This document shows, piece after piece, positions 57,350-64,000 of a stretch of 64,000 nucleotides of DNA. Under the pieces are notes generated by a model that did no database searches, was not told where the DNA came from, and saw nothing but the letters and a program-made list of their open reading frames with translations. This DNA comes from Morinoia aosen (Eukaryota > Arthropoda > Malacostraca > Amphipoda > Talitridae): the NCBI GenBank assembly GCA_030386875.1, contig CM059572.1, positions 40,917,732 through 40,981,731 on the forward strand. Reading direction: 5' to 3'. Every line of letters begins with the position of its first letter. The first letter of the stretch is position 1. A program made the position numbers and the translations under genes.

Positions 57350-58640
57350 GTGGAGCAGTAGGCCCGAGTTTGTTGCGTGATATCTTTTCTGATGCTTTAA
57401 TTTCCATCTAAATTCCAAAGAAACAAAAAAAAAATTACAGGGGTATTTATTAAAAAATTCACTTTCTAATTTGACTCCAGAAAATTCTGTTCCTTAAGCG
57501 GCGAGGTTTCGTTTATCAGAGCTCAATTTTTGAACTGAGCTGGTTCACAAAACGTTTTTTACTCTGCTGTAATTCCATTCGAAAAGGTTGGGTGCTCTTT
57601 GAGAATCTGCCTAATAATAATTTTTCACCACCTTTTTACCTTTCATGATTCCAGGAAAATGCGCAGGTTTTCCTCCAATGAGAGCTTCAGTTTAATTCAA
57701 TAAAAACGCAAAAACATTAGAAAATAAGCAATTCCAGTTCATACAATTTCGTAAGCAATTTACGAGCCCGTCGCTCGCTCAGCTTAAGTAGCTTGTCATT
57801 TTCATTATTTTTGAGAAAGAAACCTGCTTTCCAATTAATTGAAAGCAGTCGTAAACACATGGCCGGTCTAAGGCTCAAGTAATTACCGGAACGCAGAGCC
57901 GTGTTTTGCAGTCTGCTCGACATGTCACCGTGTAAATTATAGCTCCAAATTTTACTGCACAAATGATGAATGTAGCGGCCACGACAGCTCGACGCTCTTC
58001 GCTACTCCAAAGGAGCTTCGAGAAAGTAATTCCAAATCCCATCAGAATGAAATAGAATTTGTTCTGAAAGAGGAAATTGAGATGTTTCCTACAATGGATA
58101 CAAAGTGTCCATTTATTCTGAAATTCCGCGGGTCTTTCAAAAGGCGTCAGTAACGTAAAGTCTCGAAATTTCTCGCTAATGTTTGTATGCTCAAACTTTT
58201 AGCCCAGCAAAAATAAGAAGTGCCTTTCGCAACTGATCGGACCGCTCCACACGCATCACCATGCTCGTATTGATTCTATTTTGCTTGGCGAGAAAAAAGT
58301 TTGGAAGAGCAAGTGGTCGCAGAATGACGCCTCATAATTCACCCACTTTGAGCTCTTTAGAAAGATGAAGCCCCGGCAGACGCAAAGAGCTCAGCATGCG
58401 ACACTTCCAATTAAAGTGTGTTGCTGGAAAAAATGAACGGCTTCACAAAACTCATTTGACAATGCCTCTCTCATACAAAATTTGTTTCAACGGCATCAGT
58501 AATGAGCTTCTGGGATGAATGTATTTTTATCTCCGTTTAAATTTTAGAGTGTGAATTGTTTTGACGTAACTCTTTTATCACTGCAAAATATGTAGTTTGA
58601 TTTTTTTTTCATCGTTAAACTTGGACTGTTTGAACAAAAT
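57350..58640. other. Noncoding stretch
   Basis: An 81-codon minus-strand frame at 57717-57962 has no recognised domain. Nothing else seen. Confidence 0.45.
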
Positions 58641-58645
58641 GCAAA

Positions 58646-59077
58646 ATGTACTGTATGAACTGTACTGAAACACGCTTTACATTTTCTGAACTCAATGTAT
58701 TCGTTTTACTCTCTGAAAACGCATTCGAACGAAAAATAACCATTACATATTTGAGAGCAATTTCAATAGATATATTATTCGCTCAAGAGTGGAAATATCC
58801 TACGTATCAAATCTCTGGATTGTCACAAAGCTTGGATGAGAGGAATAGGGTCATAGGTGCAGGAAATACTACTGACGAACGAAAATTCAAGGTCTTGCTG
58901 CAACCATCTAAGCCATGTGTTGTGTATGGGAAGGTGATGTTCAAACTTTCTCTTGAAAATCTCGTAAACTACAAATTATACATTGCGTTGAATTTAAAAA
59001 AATTTAATAGCATTGAATTGAACAACTGGACATTGAATGCTACCAAATTTCTGTACAGACTCATGTCTTTAAGATGA
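58646..59077 (+). CDS. Unidentified open frame, 143 codons
   Basis: It opens with a Met and encodes a mixed polar/hydrophobic chain (ISGLSQSLDERNRVIGAGN, then LSLENLVNYKLYIALNL). No domain, signal peptide or membrane segment is clear. Base composition is AT-rich like its surroundings, which weakens the case for a real gene. It could be an exon of a lineage-specific gene or a chance frame. Confidence 0.2.
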   Translation: MYCMNCTETRFTFSELNVFVLLSENAFERKITITYLRAISIDILFAQEWKYPTYQISGLSQSLDERNRVIGAGNTTDERKFKVLLQPSKPCVVYGKVMFKLSLENLVNYKLYIALNLKKFNSIELNNWTLNATKFLYRLMSLR

Positions 59078-59079
59078 CG

Positions 59080-59500
59080 GACTAATTAAAAGATGGTCTC
59101 CCTTCATTAACAATGAGAGCACAGTATCACATGAGAAATAGACAGTCTACTTAATATGATTTCCAATTAATACACACTACTTATAGAAGCCGTTTCTCTG
59201 AAGCAAAAACTTAAATTAAAACTCATCCAAAAACATACATTTTTCGTTCAATTTTTTCTGACATTTTTGTAGGTTAGAATTTTACAAACGGTGCATAGAT
59301 CTCATTTCCATCGAGGACTTGCTCATTTCGACATGTAGATCACGAAACTAAAAATGAGATGCTGAGCAGCGCGAGCTCCGTCATGTTAGGCGTCTCCGCA
59401 CGTGAGACTGAAGATTGCGATGTGTGACAGTTTATGCTACAGAATAGGTTACGAAGGTTGCGATATGTTGCAGATCAGGAATTTTTTAAAGTTAATGTTA
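59080..59500. other. Noncoding stretch
   Basis: Nothing recognised before the 47-bp array. Confidence 0.5.
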
Positions 59501-59757
59501 CATTGGCGGTCTGGCGCAGCGCAGAAAGTTTATAAGAGTTGGTGTTACAGTGGCGGCCTGGCGCAGCGCAGAAAGTTTATAAAAGTTTGTGTTACAGTGG
59601 CGGTCTTGAACAGCGCAGAAAGTTTATAAAAGTTAGTGTTACAGTGGCGGTCTCGCGCAGCGCAGAAAGTTTATAAAAGTTTGTGTTACAGTGGCGGTCT
59701 TGAGCAGCACAGAAAGTTTATAAAAGTTGGTGTTACAGTGGCGGTCTGGCGCATTGC
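59501..59757. repeat. 47-bp tandem repeat, about 5.5 copies
   Basis: Unit CAGTGGCGGTCT.G.GCAGC, GCAGAAAGTTTATAAAAGTT and GTGTTA. Starts at 59501, 59548, 59595, 59642, 59689 and 59736, exactly 47 bp apart. The frames in it are repeat translations. Confidence 0.95.
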
Positions 59758-59759
59758 TG

Positions 59760-61180
59760 GGTGTGACATCGTGCGTGGGTTTCATGGAGCAAAAAGCCGC
59801 TCTGGTCATTGCATATTTCATGTTACCTCTCAGGTCTTTTAATTTTGAGTACATCTGCACTGAAAAGAAGCTATTGGAGATTTAGTTTATTTTTAAGGCG
59901 AAATTGCTCACTCTTTATTCATGAAGTAAATTTTGTTAGAAAGCAAAGTTTTCTCCGTTTTTCATTCAGTTTATGATGAAAGCATAAAATTTTGGTTTGT
60001 TTCTTCTTCACAATTGTGTTCAATAAAATCAGGTGTGTGTATACGTTCATCTAGCAATTTTTCTAATAGGTACTTTTTCTGTCTTGAAACACTGAGATAT
60101 TCTTAAGTATACTCGTAATTACTGTTTAATATGTGCTCAGACAATTGGACTTATCCTGTTTATTAAGAGTTCCATAACCCGTTTCCTGATATCTTGTATT
60201 TCACCAAAATGAATCGTTAAATGAAGCGTTTTGTACATTCATTGCGCGGAACATATTTTGAAAAACCTGAATTTTCCGAGAAAAATGATTTTTCAGTAGT
60301 ATTCATTCTAACTAAAGCAAAAAGTGTAATGTAAGAACTCGCTGTCTAATGAAGAGCATTAACTTTTCGTGACCTATTTCCCGTTGACCAACTCCTGAGA
60401 GCCTTCGGAGCAGCAGCTAGCCTGGCCCTCGTTAATCTGCTGTACTTACATGAACTGTAATTTGTCTTCCGTCCGGCACCAGCCACCCGATCTCTCATTC
60501 GAATTTTATCGTGAGGACTGTAAAATTACTCAGTTCCAATTAGTCTTTAGGAAAATTTGCATCAAGAATGAACCGAGTGTAACTCGTAATGAATTACCTT
60601 AGGTTAAGTGCCTCGAGGATTCCCACAAATTACAGAGCGGGAAAAACCAGGAGGGGGTCTGGCGTTTCTCTCCTTACTGATCGCAGTCCCTGCCGGCGAT
60701 GAAGCTAAAATTCCGGCTACTCGCATGCACATGAACTGTTACTCGTAGAATAACTGGACGCTGGAAGTGCAAAAGTGCCAGCCTTGTTTCCCACTCGCCG
60801 GGGGAAGCTTGAAGTTTTTGGCTTGAAGTCGAGGGGAATCTTGAAATAAACAACAAAAGCTTCCTGAAAATTGGTTATGATGACAGTGAAGAAGGGGAAC
60901 TCCATTTCAAAGCGAGGAAATTGCTCTTGTAAGCACAAAATAGATTTCCTAACAGCTAACTTTCAAAATCCAAGAATTTTAAAGACGTGTTATGTGGTCT
61001 ACTTATAGACCAACGGGACAGAGTTACTGAAAAGTATTCTTCTGTGGGTATTTTAACCGGAGTAGCAACAATGATGTTTATCCAAACGAGGAACAAAGAA
61101 CTTCACTTAGAATTTTTTCCCCAGTGCTATGGAGTATTAATATAAATAAACTATGATGCATTTATTGCGCTCATGCATTC
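59760..61180. other. Noncoding stretch
   Basis: Two GC-richer pockets at 60380-60500 and 60630-60840 have no convincing frame. Nothing named. Confidence 0.45.
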
Positions 61181-61183
61181 TGC

Positions 61184-61575
61184 TCACGAACAATACGGAA
61201 CACTCTTTGCTACAAACCGCACGACCACACTATGCTCGTTGTGCGACAGAACGCTATTGCTGAAAATGCACCAGAGAGGCGATTCTGTGGTGCGGAACGA
61301 TGAAGCCTCTCGTACCGCTTCCCGATATCTGTTAAATTCAACAGTGAGCATCTGGACAACGAATTCCTCCACAGGCCGCTCGCAATAAATGATTCCTCTC
61401 GGACCATTTTTCTCTTGGACGTCCCGTTCCGCGGAAAGAGATCCCTCTGCTCCCACCAAGAGGCGACGAATGTCTTCTGCTACTCGCCCTAGATTTCTTC
61501 CATCACGATTCGTGTCCGAAGACGACAAAGGATTGCCGCGTGCTTCAATTGTGAAAATTGACTTCCTGAGATCCT
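61184..61575 (-). CDS. Unidentified coding-like frame, possible exon
   Basis: The minus-strand frame is open from about 61572 to a stop at 61184. Its first two thirds look protein-like: DGRNLGRVAEDIRRLLVGAE, then ERPVEEFVVQMLTVEFNRYR, with alternating charged and hydrophobic residues that could form helices. A donor-like GCG|GTACGAG lies near 61315, after which the frame looks less coding-like. The upstream acceptor (TTTAGAATCAG) has a weak pyrimidine tract. No domain is recognised. If real, this is an internal exon of about 260 bp. Confidence 0.3.
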
Positions 61576-61589
61576 GCTGATTCTAAATG

Positions 61590-62865
61590 AGCCGCCGCCG
61601 GTTTAGATCACGGATATACAAATGCGTTCAACAGGAAATTGGTTGGAATAAAAGGTAAGAGACTTGAATTTAATTCTAAGACCGACTGTTTCTTTCAGTT
61701 GGTCTTTTGTTCAGAATGAAATATTTTACTTTCAAGCGCTCATGGTTATTTATTAAGACTTATTTTAATATCCCAATCACCTCAAAGGAACGATCTTTGC
61801 TCTCTTTTGAACGCCTTTTTTGCGGTTAGGGAAGCTTATAATAACTCATCTAACCCAATCTGCATAGTTTTCTGCAGTTCAGAATAAAGTTTATAAATTA
61901 AAATATTTAGTGCCTCGATCGTATTTCACACACATTGTTTTGTCTTCTCTATTTTTTTGAGTGTTCATTGGAACATTTTTCACGCTTCAACGTCCTGGAA
62001 AGCTCGAGTCAATATTGCAGCGCCCTCGAGGCAAGAGGTCACTCTAAAATGCTCCACCGAACTGGTCAAAATTCCCTAAAGGAAATGCGATGGGCGAGAA
62101 TTGTCTGACTGTGAAGTCATATTAACTTCGTTTGTTGGAGGGAGTGGCCTCTGTGCTACATGTCATCGGAAGGAAATAATTTCCTTTTTTCTTTCCTTAC
62201 TATTGTGTAGGGATACAAGTTTTGGATGTTGAGTGTGCCTTCAATTTTTTTCATAAGGTTTTAAGACTTTATATCAACCTTGAAGATACAGAGTAGAGAA
62301 CTATGACATCGCTAACCAAAGATAACCAGGCGTGAAATTATATTGATATTTGAAACGAAAAGTCGTTTGTGTTTTATTTTGCAATAATGGGTCTAGCATT
62401 GTATATCAAATCAACAAATGTATTTGAAGGGCTTAGCTTTGAACCTGCCGTGAAGTATCACAATTTATACATTTTCAAAACAACGAGCAAAAAATTAAAT
62501 ATTTTCGTACAGTCAAGATTTTTGTAAAAAAACATTATTCGAAAATCGGATTACAAGACATAACTACGATGCAGCTTCTCACGGCTCTCTATCACAAGTC
62601 ATGAACGTATTTGAAATCGTAGAAGCCGAGATCTTTTTTTGCCTTAGTCAGTGAAGGAACAAAAAGTATCATTGCGTGGAATAAGACCGAAACTTGTTCA
62701 TCACCAAACAGTTGCTGAATGCACATTCAACTATAACACCTCTCCATGTAATTGAACCTATAGAAGAAACTTACGAGGGAGATCATATCGGATGTGTCTC
62801 ACCTCAGAACGTAACATTCACCATAAAGACAAGAACATAACCCTCGGAAATTATTCGCCATCGTC
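61590..62865. other. Noncoding stretch
   Basis: Nothing recognised. Confidence 0.5.
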
Positions 62866-62869
62866 TTAA

Positions 62870-63140
62870 AGAGCGGCGAGTCACGTTTGCTGCTGGTGTG
62901 GGCTTTTATCAAAGACCTGGGCCTTGCGCAGAGGGCCATCAAGCCCTCCGTAAGGGGGGCCCTTGAGCTCCAGCAAGAGGCCAGCATTGAATAGAGGACA
63001 CCGGCCCTTAAAGAGTGAGCACCCTACTCGTGCGTCCACGTCTTCAGAGGGTAGGTAACTCGCGCCTGCCTGTGTCGGAGGCCCGTGCCGCCTGCGCTGA
63101 GTTGCGTGCAGCGCAGTCGTCTTCCGATGAGGCGCGTGCG
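62870..63140. other. GC-rich, CpG-containing pocket
   Basis: Clearly richer in G, C and CpG than the flanking kilobases. Frames of 62 and 65 codons on the minus strand have no recognised domain. A donor-like GGGTAGGTAAC occurs near 63050. It could be an exon, promoter region or old repeat. Confidence 0.3.
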
Positions 63141-63144
63141 AATA

Positions 63145-64000
63145 TTTGATGTAGATGGGGACAAGAATGTGCGTTAATGCACAGTGTGCAGCAATTTCTT
63201 TTACAATTTTTCAATCTTACAGAATTTTTGCAGTTCATCACGTGTTGAAAGACGAAAAAAATTGCTTATCATATGTACTGAAACACTCACTACAAAATTC
63301 GATATGACTGTCTGTTTATAAAAGCAACGTTTCGATGTACTAACATCATCTGCAGGTTGAAAAATACAGAGTACATTTTACAGTCACAATAATACGAAAT
63401 TTAAATCAAATGCAAAAAAAAAATCAGACGAAATAATGTTACATCGTAATGGAATACTGCGGCTTTAGATTGAAAAACAAGATAGAGAGAACGATCTCGA
63501 GTTGCCTTATTCTTTGACAAAAAAACGTACAAGCTTGGCGTAAGAAAGTTAGATTGGCTGTTTTTTCACTTATTTACATGAAACATTAGAACTTTATTGC
63601 ATTCATGGAAGACATAAAAAAGGATTTTCCAAGCTCTATTAGTGAGTTCGGTAAATATACTTCAGCAAATAACCGTGCAATATGTAACTTTGATATTTTG
63701 CTTTCCCTTGATTTATATCTGATTCGAAGAAATTCACCTGTTTCAATTATTAATTAGATGAGAAGATTTTATTTTATCAACGATCATTTTTTTTCATGAG
63801 ATCGTTTAGTACAATCAGCATACACCTAATATGGTGTGCCTGGTGAGAAGACTGTACTGTTCGAATGCTCGAGACTTCATTAGGAACAGCGCTCGTAATA
63901 TGGCTCCAATAACTGACAAAAATACTCAGTCCATGTAATAAATATATCCACTACCCAGGATGTTCCAGGAAGTTGAAGTATCGATCGATTGCAATGGGCT
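63145..64000. other. Noncoding stretch
   Basis: AT-rich. Nothing recognised to the end of the window. Confidence 0.5.

Noticed and set aside
59402-59860. Frames of 68-75 codons
   Set aside because: Most of their length is the 47-bp array in shifting frames.

Overview
This looks like repeat-rich, AT-rich nuclear DNA from an animal, most likely an arthropod (crustacean or insect). The grounds are a Ty3/gypsy retrotransposon with animal-type gag and pol, mariner/Tc1 and hAT DNA-transposon remnants, a LINE 3' fragment and many tandem arrays. The species cannot be fixed by eye. There are no bacterial operons, no rRNA or tRNA genes, no CRISPR array, and no host gene that I can name. Apart from the retrotransposon, coding evidence is limited to a few unidentified exon-like blocks (about 31.0-31.7 kb, 55.9-56.3 kb, 58.6-59.1 kb and 61.2-61.6 kb).

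Layout. 0-10 kb: a foldback (inverted-repeat) element split by a younger SINE-like retroposon with a 13-bp target duplication, further copies of that retroposon family, a CA/TA-rich duplicated zone and a LINE 3' fragment. 10-23 kb: mostly plain AT-rich DNA with degenerate tandem arrays and a perfect hairpin, ending in an internally deleted mariner-like transposon. 23.5-26.8 kb: a large 31-bp minisatellite of about 103 units with strong strand asymmetry. 27-34 kb: an old Tc1-like remnant, the second copy of a 212-bp repeat whose inverted partner lies 25 kb away, and an unidentified coding-like block. 34.8-44.6 kb: a complete-looking Ty3/gypsy element on the minus strand. 46-64 kb: arrays of 13, 62, about 102, 26 and 47 bp, two hAT-type MITEs, a second foldback element, a pair of hairpins, and a few exon-like or GC-rich pockets.

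The gypsy element is the best-supported genetic unit. Its two 237-bp LTRs appear identical by eye and are flanked by a 5-bp duplication (CTAAT), so the insertion is recent. Gag carries two CCHC knuckles. Pol has protease, reverse transcriptase, RNase H and integrase in that order. The two are joined by a T-TTT-TTA slippery heptamer of the kind retroelements use for -1 frameshifting. Downstream of pol, where env lies in retroviruses, there is a 105-codon frame with a myristoylation-like N-terminus and one membrane segment, preceded by a good branch point, pyrimidine tract and 3' splice site. The LTR has a TATA box next to a perfect palindromic AP-1/Maf-type site. This small envelope-position protein is the strongest candidate for something undescribed.

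Limits: all similarity calls were made by reading the sequence, with no database search. Repeat boundaries are good to a few bases where a target duplication is given and to tens of bases elsewhere.
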